Shown here piece after piece: positions 35,001 through 44,790 of a stretch of 64,000 nucleotides of DNA. The stretch comes from Onchidella celtica (taxonomy: Eukaryota; Mollusca; Gastropoda; Systellommatophora; Onchidiidae). The stretch covers positions 15,694,548 to 15,758,547 of the forward strand of contig OZ007583.1 in assembly GCA_963931925.1 (NCBI GenBank). Reading direction: 5' to 3'. Below the pieces are notes generated by a model. It was not told the origin of the DNA and ran no database searches. It saw only the letters and a program-made list of their open reading frames with translations. Position 1 is the stretch's first letter, and each line of letters begins with the position of its first letter. The position numbers and the translations under genes are program-made.

Positions 35001-36591
35001 TCCTCTTCTTCTGGGCCCCCGTGGTCACCGCTCCTACCATCACCTCAGTATCAGGGTCGTACGGGTCCTTCGCTCCGTCCACGTTCCCGACTACTAGGTC
35101 GCAGATGGTCTCCGGGAGACACAGTGCCGTCACTCTGCCCGTCAGGTAAGGCGTCTTCACGTCGATAACGGCTTCCTCCGCCGCTAGCAAGGAGTTATCG
35201 ATCCTCGCGATGAGTTTCTTCCCAACGGTGAGCTGTCCGTCGTCCACCAGTGATCGCCGCACCACTACACCTTCACAGCCGGTATCTCTTAGGACGTCTA
35301 CTGCTCGATTTCCAATCAAGCCCTTCATCACTGGTAACTTCAGCTTCTCCACGGTCCTTCCGTCACTGCATCCTCCGCACGTAACAGGCACCGCTAACTG
35401 GAGCTTCCCGTCCTTCATTACCGCTTGAACGTTGATGCTGGTGACAGCCGTCGTCGCATCCTGTCTCGACGACTCGTCCGCCGCTATAACTACGGCCGCC
35501 GCCGCCTTGTTCGGCTTGCCTCGCCCCGTATCCTTCTGGGCTGGACACATTCTCCGAACGTGGCCTGGCTTTCCACAAAGGTAACATCTGAACTCACCTT
35601 TGTCTTTTGTCCTTGCACGACACTCCCTCGCCTTATGTCCCGGCCTCTGGCACCTATAACAGACCTGTAGACTTCTGTCTCCGTTGGGTCTCCGTCGCAC
35701 TGGCCGGCTTTGCTGTCTGGCGCTCCCGCTGAGTGTCCGGTTCCTCGCTACCAGGAACGCCTCCGCTGAGTCTGCGACGTCCTGTAGCGTCTTTGGCTTC
35801 CTCTCCCTCACATGGGTCGCAAGGTCTGGTGGGCAAACATCCATGAACTGCTCTCTAACGAACAGGTCCCTCACTCCTTCGTAGGTCTTCTCCGTCTTTG
35901 ATAGCTTTATCCACCTCTCTAGGTAAGTCTTGATCCTAGTAAGAAACATCCCGACATCTTCTCCATCTTCAGGCTTACCTTGTCTGAACATGAGTCTGTA
36001 ACCGTCCTCTGACAGGTTATACCTCTTCTGCAAAGCTTCCTTGACTTTGTCGTAGTCCTTGGCCTCATCAATCGGCAATCGACAGAAGCACTCCAGAGCT
36101 ATCCCAGTCAGCAGGGCAGACAGTGATGTCGTCCAGGTGGATCTAGGCCAGTCCGCTGTCTCGGCAAACCTCTCAAAACGAAGTAGGCAGCTATCAAGGT
36201 CGTCCTTCCCATCCTGAAATGCAGGTAGCTTGGGTCTCTTGGAACTGGCGTGGTCGCTGGTCCCCTGTGTCGACTCGCCTCCACGCTGATGGCGGATCCT
36301 CTCCATCTCCAGCTCGTGGTTCATCTTTTCTCTTTGCAGCTGAGCCTGTCGTTCCGCCTCCTTCTCCTGAGCCTGTCGTTGAGCCTCCTTCTCATGAGCC
36401 TGTCGTTGAGCCTCCTTCTCCTGAGCCTGTCGTTGAGCCTCCTTCTCTTGAGCCTCTATCTTCAGTTGCTCCATGCGCTCTTGCCTCTCTCTTTCCTCCC
36501 TTAGGCCTTCACGGATGTAGTCCTGTCTCTCTTTCCCAGTGAGCTCCAAGGCGTCTGCTTCCTGGCCAAGCCTTCTAATAGCCTCTGACAT
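32008..36591 (-). CDS. gag-pol: Element B Gag-Pol polyprotein (Gag-PR-INT-RT-RNase H)
   Basis: A single 1527-residue frame. Residues 20-100 form a charged coiled coil with four tandem copies of the nonapeptide EKEAQRQAQ or close variants. 119-285 is a helical capsid region with SCAN-like signature spacing (VREQF...PPDLATHVRE..P). CCHC knuckles are at C311-C324 and C336-C349. Protease DTG is at 436-438. Integrase has H620, H627, C657 and C660, with catalytic D690, D750 and E786 (D-X35-E), and a GPY module at 927-929. A Asp/Glu/Thr-rich linker of about 150 residues follows. RT has D1201 and YVDD 1261-1264; RNase H has D1412, E1453, D1478 and D1521. Start chosen as the first Met, about 90 bp from the primer site. 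With Gag and Pol in one frame, how Gag excess is achieved is not evident. Confidence 0.96.
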   Translation of the reverse strand: MSEAIRRLGQEADALELTGKERQDYIREGLREERERQERMEQLKIEAQEKEAQRQAQEKEAQRQAHEKEAQRQAQEKEAERQAQLQREKMNHELEMERIRHQRGGESTQGTSDHASSKRPKLPAFQDGKDDLDSCLLRFERFAETADWPRSTWTTSLSALLTGIALECFCRLPIDEAKDYDKVKEALQKRYNLSEDGYRLMFRQGKPEDGEDVGMFLTRIKTYLERWIKLSKTEKTYEGVRDLFVREQFMDVCPPDLATHVRERKPKTLQDVADSAEAFLVARNRTLSGSARQQSRPVRRRPNGDRSLQVCYRCQRPGHKARECRARTKDKGEFRCYLCGKPGHVRRMCPAQKDTGRGKPNKAAAAVVIAADESSRQDATTAVTSINVQAVMKDGKLQLAVPVTCGGCSDGRTVEKLKLPVMKGLIGNRAVDVLRDTGCEGVVVRRSLVDDGQLTVGKKLIARIDNSLLAAEEAVIDVKTPYLTGRVTALCLPETICDLVVGNVDGAKDPYDPDTEVMVGAVTTGAQKKRKDQSTSLRVPRAERHAGVDRKELIRLQEEDEDLKKLGQKKIPTNRGNKSVHFERHGGVLYRIYRDIRQATITRQVVLPEKLREYVLSVAHDSIVGGHLGVKKTKDRVMSNFYWPGIEGDVARYCRSCDICQRTMNKGATPKVHLQSMPVVDVPFRRVAVDLVGPIDPPSEGGHRYILVYVDYATRYPEATPLKKIDAETVAEALVNIYSRLGVPEEILSDQGTQFMSDVMKETNRLLGIRQSTTTVYQPMCNGLVERFNGTLKKTLRRLCAEQPKQWHRYINPLLFAYREVPGESTKFAPFELLYGRTVRGPMHILRRLWTKDVEEPETKTSYQYVMELRERLEDTWKLATEELSKAQGRQKTYYDRKARERKFRPGDEVLVLLPTNANKLLVQWKGPYKVVSVVGVNDYRVKMGVKEKTLHANLLKRYIPRTTPATTQAAAAAMGPASVVTEMCEMNDGRSDTTPGDVDAMMDDDGDGAGTVLAENDVMDESQPVESAGMTVIEDCDLEGDNGGMSEDLADLGSWDQKEGYEDAQYGTQLMPEQRQQLGDVVREYQRIFTNLPGCCQLGEHCIDLTSEVPVRQRPYPVPYAMRDSLKEELSTMERLGIIRRSSSAYASPVVVVKKKDGSNRVCIDYRRLNKITVFDPHPTAAPSEVFQSLSRGRIFSRIDLSKGYWQVRVREQDIPKTAFVTMGEHYEFTWMPFGMMNSGATLNRIVKPLIQGLNNVTAYVDDLLIHTETFDEHVKALKELLQRMDQAGLTARPPKCPIGTSEVDFVGHSVGKGMIGLLEENVCKLRDAPRPTTKKEVKAFLGLVGYYQEFVPNFAAIAAPLSDLLRKGQPNVVQWEEVQEKAYTSLKNAIVSKPVLCLPDFSKEFVLATDASDRGLGAALMQEYEGKLYPVAYASRKLLPRETKYSVSERECLAIVWAIKKFTLYLYGKEFVLQTDHRSLEYLNSARFASPKLLRWSLFLRSYRFRIRYGKGKENVGADFLSRVF

Positions 36592-36681
36592 GTTGTGGAT
36601 ATCCTCGATGATCTTTACACAATTTACTGTACTTTAGAAACACATCGATGGTCTGAATTGAATCTGTTCTGATCTGATCGG
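36592..36681 (-). other. Element B short 5' leader
   Basis: Ninety bases between primer site and Gag start codon, including TGATCTGATCGGATC repeats in the plus-strand view. No other feature. Confidence 0.7.
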
Positions 36682-36699
36682 ATCCCGGACGAGCCCCCA
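36682..36699 (-). promoter_or_regulatory. Primer-binding site of element B (tRNA-Pro)
   Basis: Minus strand, three bases after the 5' LTR: TGGGGGCTCGTCCGGGAT, a full 18-base match to the tRNA-Pro primer site known from murine leukaemia-type retroviruses. Minus-strand DNA synthesis would start here. Confidence 0.92.
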
Positions 36700-36702
36700 A
36701 TA

Positions 36703-37325
36703 TGTAACAGTTGATGCAAATTTCAGCACGTTATGATGGGGAGAATCAGATGAACTAATCGTCTACCCCTTGAAAAACGAAACTGTCTCGAACTGTTGTA
36801 AAAATAAATAACAGGATCCGATGAACACTTAATACTAACGTTTAATAACTGTAAACTAGAGCTGATATCCACAAGTTACTTACACCTATCAGGGAAGGCA
36901 CTTACACTTCTACTACAACTGGATTTACACACCTACGATTTGCACTTGCACCTTACGATTTTCACCCACGATTTGCACCACTCCTACTCGCCTGGCCCTC
37001 CTTATATATATTCTGTCCAGGAACGTTCAGGAAGCGGCTTAACCGCCCCATAAGCACGAGACAGACCTAGATCGTTCGGGACACATACCAGCCATCCAAT
37101 CGTACACAGACACGTCACAGAATTACATCACTCAAGGTCGACCTAGCGTAATCTCGGACACCGCAGTATCTTCCAGACTCTCTAGATTTTCTACAGTGAA
37201 ACAAACAAGCCACATCAAAGAGAAATACCGGCCTTGCTGGCGAGAGGGGGGAGGAAGGTCGCCGAGTGAGACTCGCCAAGCGGGGGGTGAGAAAATATCG
37301 ATCGTTCAACTAGTGGGACGCTACA
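36703..37325 (-). repeat. Element B 5' LTR
   Basis: 623 bp, TGTA...TACA. Contains a good TATA box on the minus strand (see 37000-37012). Followed immediately by the right copy of the ATTAC duplication. Confidence 0.95.
37000..37012 (-). promoter_or_regulatory. TATA box in element B 5' LTR
   Basis: Minus strand reads TATATATAAGG, a strong TATA consensus in an otherwise mixed-composition LTR, about 300 bp before the LTR/leader junction. The same motif is at 30896-30908 in the 3' LTR. Function is inferred from motif and position. Confidence 0.6.
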
Positions 37326-37330
37326 ATTAC

Positions 37331-38284
37331 CAACAAGTAAGAACACATTGCTCTCACACACACACCGTAAGAACAATCCATTAGGAAAAACTAACAACAG
37401 CATACTACATCAGGAAACACTGTTACTTCGAATTGTGGATAGCAAGAAAAGATCGTCTACAGCCCTCTCTGTTTGTTTTTAAATACAGTATACTAATCCC
37501 AGCTCGCTACCACCTCAAGACTTCGCCACTGATCCTGGCGGATTAGCAAAGAGACTAATCTTGTTTAACTTGTGCACTTCTGTTCTATGAACCAAACAAC
37601 ACTGCAGTCCAGGCTATTTTGCTGTTTCTTTTGCCCGTCTCTAAGTTTTAACCCCCAGCTTGAGGAAACAGAACGTTGCTGGCTACTGGGAAGTATTCCC
37701 GCTATCAACAGTCCACCGTGCTAGAGGGCTCACGTACGTGCGCGAGAATAAGCCCTGTTGTACTTTCCATGGAACTGGGATACACCAAAACCTTTCAAAG
37801 ATCTCGAATTAACCTACACAAAATGCGCCTGTGTTCATTTTCAAAACATTCTGACAGTGTTTATATAGTGTTTTATTGTGAATGTAGGTTATTTTAAGTT
37901 GATCAAGTGGCAATGTTCGAGTTTATTGAAACTGAATGATGAAATTAATGAGTATGAATATAATGTGGAACTATTCATTGTTGCAAAGTAACCAGATAAT
38001 GTAAAAAAAAAAAAATTTTAGCAGAGTGTGGCAGTAATTTGTTGGATAGAGGCTGAGAAATAACATACTCCTGGCATGTGACATGTTCTACTGTGGGGAT
38101 TACCAGCAGATTGTAGTACAGCGCTCAGTGTTTTATCTGGTGGGGAAACCATGTAACGCAGAGGCTTTTCCGTGTGGCACTGTATTACAGGCTAGCAAAT
38201 GGATAGTAAAGTAATGAATTCCTTATGCTATTAAGGGGTTATGACTTTTTGGACATGAAGAAACATGACGAATGTTATGACGGC
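37331..38284. other. Intergenic; no gene seen
   Basis: AT-rich, with an A-run at 38002-38016. No coding or repeat signal recognised. Confidence 0.45.
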
Positions 38285-38480
38285 TACGACCTCAGGTCTT
38301 ATTTGTTCCAACTCCACTTTTTGCACAACTGAGAAATGCGACTTTAAATGTTTGGGAATTTAGAATTATGAAAATATATTATTGGGTTGGAATAAATCGG
38401 AACTGTGAAACAGCTTGATAAGTGCCAGTTAAACAAGTGTCAGGGTGTGCATTTGTTATATCACTTCTACATACTAAAAG
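38285..38480 (+). repeat. Dispersed repeat family R2
   Basis: TTGTTCCAACTCCACTTTTT, CACAACTGAGAAATGCGACT, GGAACTGTGAAACAGCTTGA, TACATACTAAAAGATCTCG. Full-length relative of the copy at 42845. Confidence 0.7.
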
Positions 38481-39862
38481 ATCTCGCCCGGCGCCACTCG
38501 CAAGAAAAATGTGACTGTATTGCAATGACGATTTTACTTCAGATTTTCCGAAACCAGTCTGTTTCTATGGATGTGTACTGGATTTTTTAAAAACTGAAAT
38601 AAAGCAGTGCCACGTTTACTCCCATACTTTGCTACTCGCTTCTTTGAATTAGCGGAATTCATTTCTGTTAAAAATTGTTTAGAAATTAACAATGAGAGTA
38701 GAACCGCATGTTTACAGACCAACGCAACATAATCCAGAGTACCATGAAATAGTTCACCATTGAAATGTTCAGTGGTTTATGAGCAAACACCTGCGTGATG
38801 CATTTCAACCTTCAGACTCTGTTTCCAACGTGTTCAAAAATAGCAAGAGGATTTAATCTCTGGAGATCCGAGTCTACGTTTTTTACAGCGGATCATGGAT
38901 CGTGCAGTCCGTAAGTATTAGGAAACGTGTGCAGTGTACTGTGATATTGCCTAATTGGTGATACTATTAATTTATACTCTTACTACTTCCACGTCTTTCC
39001 CCTATTCACTGAGCCACTTTTTTGCCTGTGTCTGTCTTTCGAAATAGGCTGTAACTTTTGTGGTAAATTTGTGAGTCACTGAGTCATTTACGAGGAAGTA
39101 ATATGGTTATTATATTGCTGAATTTTATATGTGTGTATTTTTTTTTTAATTCACACACAATTTCAGCCGTTTATCCACCCATTGTCCTTCCAGCCATCCG
39201 ACTGCCAGTGCGCCCATTGACTTACCCATAATACGCCATCCACCCATTCACCCCCCCCCCCGTGATCATTATGAATACCCCTATCCTCTCCACTTCTTAC
39301 AATTGAGGGGGGTAGGGGTAGAATTAGAAGGGATATAAGTACCATTTGACTGCTTTTGAGAGAGAGAGAAAGAAAAAGCAGAAACGCACCATTCAATATA
39401 AACCAAATCGAATTTAATAAACGTTTGTAATACTGACATCAACCCTTCGAGTAATCTTTAAAATAATAAATTCGATTGGTTGATACTGAAATGATGGGTT
39501 TTTTTTTTTTTGCTTTTTCCTCAAAGGCAGTCAAATGACACTTAGATACCTTCTAATTTAACCCCCCTTAATTTCCTTTGCTCTATCAGTAGCGCCCCCC
39601 CCCCACACACACTTCTCACCTGTCTTTCCTCCCATTTTCTACCCACCTCCCAAGCTGCACTCCCTATCTGTCCCATCAGCACCGGACCACCCGTTCCACC
39701 TCACATCTCCGCCAAGGACAAAACGTGCTTTAACTCTCCCCTGCATCAGTCAGTGCTATGAGTTCAGACCCAGCTTACCCCGCGGACTGGACAAGTGCAC
39801 GGGCATTTTCTTTATCTGGTGTCCAATTATTGGCTGTGGACATAAGTGGGTGAGATTGAGAA
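38481..39862. other. Intergenic; no gene seen
   Basis: Contains C-runs at 39251-39260 and 39595-39604 and a T-run at 39499-39511. No gene supported. Confidence 0.45.
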
Positions 39863-40075
39863 GCTAAAGCTGGGGTTTTCATGTGTAGGGAAATGGAAAC
39901 AGCAGTGTCAAAAACCCATCAAGTCGTGAAATGGAAAGAATGTTTTCTTGTGTAGGAAAACTCCCTTTCCGTACACATGGAAATACTCTCTCTTTTTGCT
40001 ACTTGATGGGTTTTTGACGTATCGCGTTGCAGTTTCCGTGTCCATCCATACCCATGAAAACGCAGCTTGATTTCA
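39863..40075. mobile_element. Foldback/MITE-like element R6, single copy
   Basis: The centre is a hairpin: GTCAAAAACCCATCAAGT at about 39908 is matched perfectly by ACTTGATGGGTTTTTGAC ending at about 40018, enclosing about 75 bp. The arms extend outward imperfectly with AAGCTGGGGTTTTCATG on the left and CATGAAAACGCAGCTT on the right. Related, less symmetrical units occur twice at 46240-46620. Non-coding. Confidence 0.6.
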
Positions 40076-40499
40076 CTACCAATCACTACAGTGAAATTAA
40101 TCAAACTGATACAGTGTTAAACCTGGTTTTCAACGTGGGGCATTTCCGGACTATGTCAGTTAGTTCTAGTACAAACAACGACTTGCCAAGTTTGAAGATA
40201 TCAGACCATTTTTGTGAGATCTAATAAAAAAATAAAAAAAAAAGGTAACAGCAAATTTATACCATTGCTCTCAAGTTTTTTTTTGCGATTTTTTTTTTTA
40301 GCATTTTCAACATAAATCTTTTCATTAACTGCGGAAAAAAATTTATGAAAGAATTATTTTCTGACGTGGACCCACAGCGGGTTTGGTCCTTTCAGAAAGA
40401 GGCCAAGTTCTACAACTTGATTAATAACCACAATGTTATACACATTTACAAAACTCTTCTTCAGATCCATAGAAAACAACTTTTTAGAATTTTGCCAGC
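40076..40499. other. Intergenic; no gene seen
   Basis: T- and A-rich runs around 40225-40310; nothing else recognised. Confidence 0.45.
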
Positions 40500-40920
40500 G
40501 TAATAAAATTTATAAGGAACTATTTAATTCCACTCGTGAAATTTAAATTGATGAAGGTCTGAATACGAAAACTCCGAGCTGCCGGTATACAGACGCAAGA
40601 TTCTGGCCCGTGATGACGAGCTACCGATATGTCGTCTTGGTCGGTTTGTTTCGTTCACATGTTAACAGAATGGTTTTTGATATAGCTCGTTGCTTTCACA
40701 TGTAGGGTCACTTCCGTTGTGTATATTCTAACTGTACAATCAATTTCCACAGGGGGGCGTGTCCGACAATAAAATGCTATTTTAGGTTGCGTCCCAACTG
40801 GGATTTAGGTTCCGGAGACGAAGAGTTAATAAAGTACCCAAATACAATATGGTGCGAAGGTGCGAAGTGGCTGTTGTCATGCCAACGCGAAGTAAAACCC
40901 AAACTCAAACTCTTGATTTA
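40500..40920 (+). repeat. R1-family copy, split
   Basis: The head is at 40500-40575 (AATTTATAAGGAACTATTTA, GTGAAATTTAAATTGATG) and the tail at 40825-40920 (AATAAAGTACCCAAATAC, CATGCCAACGCG, AAACCCAAACTCAAACTC). About 250 bp of unrelated sequence separates them, consistent with an insertion or with two fragments. Confidence 0.5.
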
Positions 40921-41109
40921 AGTCCACCATCGTCCTAATTTAGCAAGGATTCCTGGCAACTAAAGTGTAGGGAATGAAAGATTTCACCAGTCGCCGTGGT
41001 GCTTCAATGTCCTTATGTGCCAGTGTTTACACGGGCTGGGGCAGAACTGTTGACACTGCCTGGTGTCTCATAGAGCTTCTGGTCCCCGTCTCTCTAGAAC
41101 TTTCGGTGG

Positions 41110-41465
41110 TTGGTGGAGGGGAGAGGATTGGTGGGGAGCAGAGAGACAGAGAGACTGGAAAATCGGGGCAGGAGAGGGACATTTCGGGAGGTCGTGAAAG
41201 AGTGAGAGTGAGAGAGAAAGAGTGACAGAGAGTAAGAACGAGAGGAAAAGGAGAGAGAGTAAGAAATAGAGGGAGAGGGGGAGAAAGACATAGAGAGAGA
41301 GAGAGAGAGGGAGAGAGAGAGAGAGAGAGAGAGATAGTGTAATAGAGTTAGATCGAGAGAGGGAGAGAGAGAGAGAAAGGAGAGAGTAAGAAAGAGAGAG
41401 AGGGGGAGAGAGTAAGAAAGAGAGAGAGGAGAGAGATTAAGAAAGAGAAACAGAGAGAGTCATAG
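41110..41465 (+). repeat. Purine-rich (GA)n microsatellite region
   Basis: About 350 bp of imperfect GAGA and AAGAGAG units. Arginine/glutamate-rich frames across it are artefacts. Confidence 0.95.
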
Positions 41466-41884
41466 GGCATCAATTAATTACGATCGACTTGCAGGGGGGG
41501 GGGGGAGGGGCGCGTGTATCCGTTACTCTTCTACACCATCCCCTTCTCTATACAAGTGTGAAATTCAGCGGCGCTGTAGTCTGAAGAAGGTTAAGATTAC
41601 TGGACATCTCGGAAAATTTGATTCACTTGCGTTTTCACCCCCCCCCCCCCCAAATGCCAGCTGTTACTTGAAACCTTTGGTCTGTGTGGGTAAACACCAA
41701 TTCACTGCAAGTCTTCACTTGTCATCTGACTGATTCCCAGTGGCGTCGTCTTCGATGAGCCATAAGGGCGGTCCTTAGAGGTGCAAAATTTCAAAAGCAA
41801 AAAAAAGCTGCCACGGCTGAATGCTTGTCTATCAGTATGTGTCACCGTATATGTACTCACGTGCCCGTGTGAATGTATGTGTGT

Positions 41885-41940
41885 GTGAGAGCGAGAGAGA
41901 GAGAGAGGGGGGGGGGGAGAGGCAGACAAACAGACAGATC
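41885..41940 (+). repeat. Short GA/G-rich simple repeat
   Basis: GAGAGAGAGAGAG followed by a run of ten G and GACAGA units. Confidence 0.85.
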
Positions 41941-42299
41941 TCTAGGAAGAGACAGATAGACCAGACTGGTCTAGAAAGTTTCCAGAGGAAAAAGAAAATG
42001 GTTGTTGCGCAATATACATTTGAGTGTACATTATGACCACCATTAAATGCATTTTACTTTAATTCCATCAGTATTTTCGTGCCTTTTTGGGGGTGGGCGT
42101 TGAGAGGGGGGGTAAGGGATTCAATACAGGACTGGTGTAAGGGACTCCGGGGGTGCCAGCGGTCCACGGGTGAGGGGGACACAATACTTGCCTTGCCCCG
42201 GGCACTGCCAACCACGCTACGCCACTGCTAATGCCCGAGAATGTCCGCAGTTTGGGAGGGATTTTCAATTTATAGATTTCTTGACGCACTCATTTTCTT

Positions 42300-42330
42300 C
42301 ACTCTCTGTCTGAATGTCTGTCTGTCTGCC

Positions 42331-42366
<36 letters not shown>

Positions 42367-42605
42367 GCTGTCTGTCTCTCTTTCTGTCTCTGTCTCTGTC
42401 CCACCTCTGTCTCTCTGACTACTTCTCTCCGTGTGTTTGTCTCTGTCTATCTGTCCCTCTCTCTCTCTCTCACTCGGTGTGTGCGTGTGTGTGTGCCCCT
42501 TTTTCTCTCTCACTTTATCTTTCTCTGCCTCTCTCTTGTTCTCTGTCTCTCTGTCTGTCTCTCTCTGTTTCCCCTCTATCTCAGTCTTTCTCTCATCTGT
42601 TTTTC
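42300..42605 (+). repeat. CTGT/CT-rich microsatellite region
   Basis: Tandem CTGT units at 42305-42365 pass into CTCTGTCTCT and TCTCTCTC arrays. Ser/Cys/Leu-rich frames here reflect the repeat. Confidence 0.93.
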
Positions 42606-42844
42606 GTTCTTAAGCCTCACTACAGGTAATGTTTCATCCACCATTTCCCTCTACGTAGTCCTTAAGCCAATGTTTCGCATTTCATCTTTCCAGTCAAGTT
42701 TATGGTTTTGGTGATAAACCGATATAAAAGAACTTTCATATTCATTTTATTATTTCACTAGTCAGCATTTCAACGTTTCTAATGTTCTATTGCAGAAAAT
42801 CTAACCCTAACACTAACCGTAATCTTCAACTTCATGCAAACTCT

Positions 42845-43060
42845 AAATTGCAACTTTAGTGCTTGTTTGTGCCAACTCCAGGTTTTGCACAACTGAGAAA
42901 GTCGACGTTAAACGTTTGCGGCTTTAGTATTATGATAAGGAGTTAGAATAAAGCGGAACTGTGAAACAGCTTGATAGGTGCCACAACGCATTTTTAAACA
43001 AGTGTCAAAGTGTGCCTTGTTATACCTTTTCTACATAGTAAAAGATCTCGTGTTTTTTTT
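42845..43060 (+). repeat. Dispersed repeat family R2
   Basis: CACAACTGAGAAAGTCGACG, TTAAACGTTTGCGGCTTTAG, GGAACTGTGAAACAGCTTGA, GTAAAAGATCTCGTGTTTTT. The most complete plus-strand copy. Confidence 0.7.
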
Positions 43061-43324
43061 TCTTCAGAAAATGGAGATAAAACAAGCGAGAACTATGGTC
43101 GTAAAAATGCACGAACAATAAATCAATAAATCAATAATAATAAAGATAAATAAATAAATGGTAAATCTACAACTACTATCTAGGCAAGGAATAGGAACGA
43201 TGAATTGTCTAAAATCTACTCTGTCAAGTTTCCCTGACTTCGCTAAAAAAAAATATTTGTCCCCATGTTTCAGGAATTTTTGCTTGTTTTGAGTGTAGAC
43301 AGGGGATTTTGTCCCCTTAGGAAT

Positions 43325-43475
43325 TTATACTGTTGGCGCTTTCCTGTGAAATTTACATAGATGAAGCTCCGAGTACCAAACATAAAGTAGCCAGAGAGAC
43401 CGCGAATGGCACAAAGTGGCCGTTGCCATGCCGACTTGCAGCAAAGCCCAAACTTAAACTCAGACTCAATTGACC
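43325..43475 (+). repeat. R1-family copy
   Basis: GTGAAATTTACATAGATGAA, CGAGTACCAAACATAAAGTA, AAGTGGCCGTTGCCATGCCG, AAAGCCCAAACTTAAACTCA. Same order as 4395 and 44060. Confidence 0.6.
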
Positions 43476-44055
43476 CAGTGTGAAAGCTCTATCTTTCTAC
43501 CAGCTGACCCAAGACATTGCGTCCGAATTACTGAGACAGACACGTTTCGGTCAGACTCTGGCCAGTTCTCGAGATACCGTTCTTCTTCTTCTTCCTTCGT
43601 TCATCAATCTAAATCTGCAGATTTGTTCTTTTAAGAAAATCTACGGTTTTTTCTGCAGTTCTGGCCAAGCACCATAGAGTGAGATAAGTCCATAGATTAG
43701 TTCATATCTTACACTAAGCCTGAGCGTGCATCAGCCGAATTCGTCTTGCCAACTAATTGGGTGGTGACCTCATGACAGTTAGCTTCAATGAGACCTGGCG
43801 CACCAACAGTCTAAGTGGATCTCATTAAAACTCAGCATCGTGACCTCACCATCTAACTAGTCGGCCGATCAAAATAGCTGGTACGCGCCTGGGCTGGGCT
43901 GAATCCGAGACAAAAAACAAACTTGATTCAGTACGTCACGGCGCGGCTTGTCCACTCTGAAAGAAACCTAGATCTGCAAACTTGATTTAAAAACTTGCGT
44001 ACACATTTACAAAACTCTTTTCAGATCAATGCAAAGCAACGTTTCAAAATTTTAC
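43476..44055. other. Intergenic; no gene seen
   Basis: No supported feature. A TCTTCTTCTTCTT stretch lies at 43580-43595. Confidence 0.45.
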
Positions 44056-44059
44056 CAAT

Positions 44060-44690
44060 ATATAATAAAATTTATACGGAACTATTCAATTCTATTTCTG
44101 AAATTCAGAAACTCTGAATATGAAACATACAAAAAGTGCCCAAAATAGACCGTGATAGACGCAGAGTGGCCATGATCGTGCCGAAGCGCTGTAAAATCAG
44201 ATCTCAAAGTCAAAGTCAGAAGTGTGAAATTCAGCTGTACTGTACTCTGAAGGAGGTTCAGATAACTGGCCATCTCGGACAATTTGATTCACTTCCGTTT
44301 TCCACAACACCAAGCCTAAACACTCACTAGCCGGATGGGACGGACCGATTTGTTGGATGGTGACGTCACCACAGTTATTCTGTCTGTCGTCTTGCTTTTT
44401 CCTACCATAGCGTGGCCGTTCTCGTATCGACGCTCTTTCTTCAAACACACATTCAAAATCACACTCAAACTCACACTCCAACTCAAAACTCACACTCAAA
44501 CTCACACTGAAACTTACACTCAAACTCACATTCAAACTTACACTCAAACTCACACTCACAGTCAAACTCAAACATAAACTCACACTTAAACTCACACTCA
44601 CACTCAAACTCAAACATAAACTGACACTCAAACTGACACTCATACTCAAACATAAACTCAAACTCACACTCAAACTCAACGCCGGCCAAT
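44060..44690 (+). repeat. R1 copies with expanded CAAACTCACA minisatellite tail
   Basis: An R1 copy at about 44060-44215 ends in TCAAAGTCAAAGTCAG. A second module at about 44385-44450 (GCGTGGCCGTTCTCGTATCG) runs into roughly 240 bp of tandem CAAACT/CACACT units (44443-44680). Hexamers alternate, giving about a 12-bp higher period. The array seems to be an expansion of the retroposon's own tail. The minus-strand frames of repeating Ser-Leu-Ser-Val are not a gene. Confidence 0.75.
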
Positions 44691-44790
44691 CAAAATGATG
44701 TAGTATGCACCTAGGCTGAATCTGAGACTAAATAATCTTCATTCAGTGGGCCATTCGCCTTAATGTACTTGTCTTGACTCTCGTCCCCAG

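Larger units (their letters stand above)
30599..37325 (-). mobile_element. LTR retrotransposon B (Ty3/gypsy-like, Gmr1-type order), intact
   Basis: A 6727-bp element with 623-bp LTRs (TGTA...TACA) that differ at two sites by eye. It is flanked by a perfect 5-bp target duplication, ATTAC, at 30594-30598 and 37326-37330. Minus-strand order: 5' LTR, 18-base tRNA-Pro-type primer site, short leader, uninterrupted 1527-codon Gag-Pol, about 790 bp of non-coding sequence, then 3' LTR. All catalytic residues checked are present. The protein is clearly distinct from that of A/C (different spacing, YVDD instead of FFDD) but has the same unusual integrase-before-RT order. Best candidate in the window for a recently autonomous element. 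No env. Confidence 0.96.

Noticed and set aside
32048-36542. Many plus-strand frames of 60-210 codons inside the LTR elements
   Set aside because: They are antisense or shifted shadows of the Gag-Pol frames.
44197-44689. Minus-strand frames of Ser-Leu-Ser-Val and Glu-Cys-Glu-Phe repeats
   Set aside because: Product of the CAAACT/CACACT minisatellite, open in more than one frame at once.
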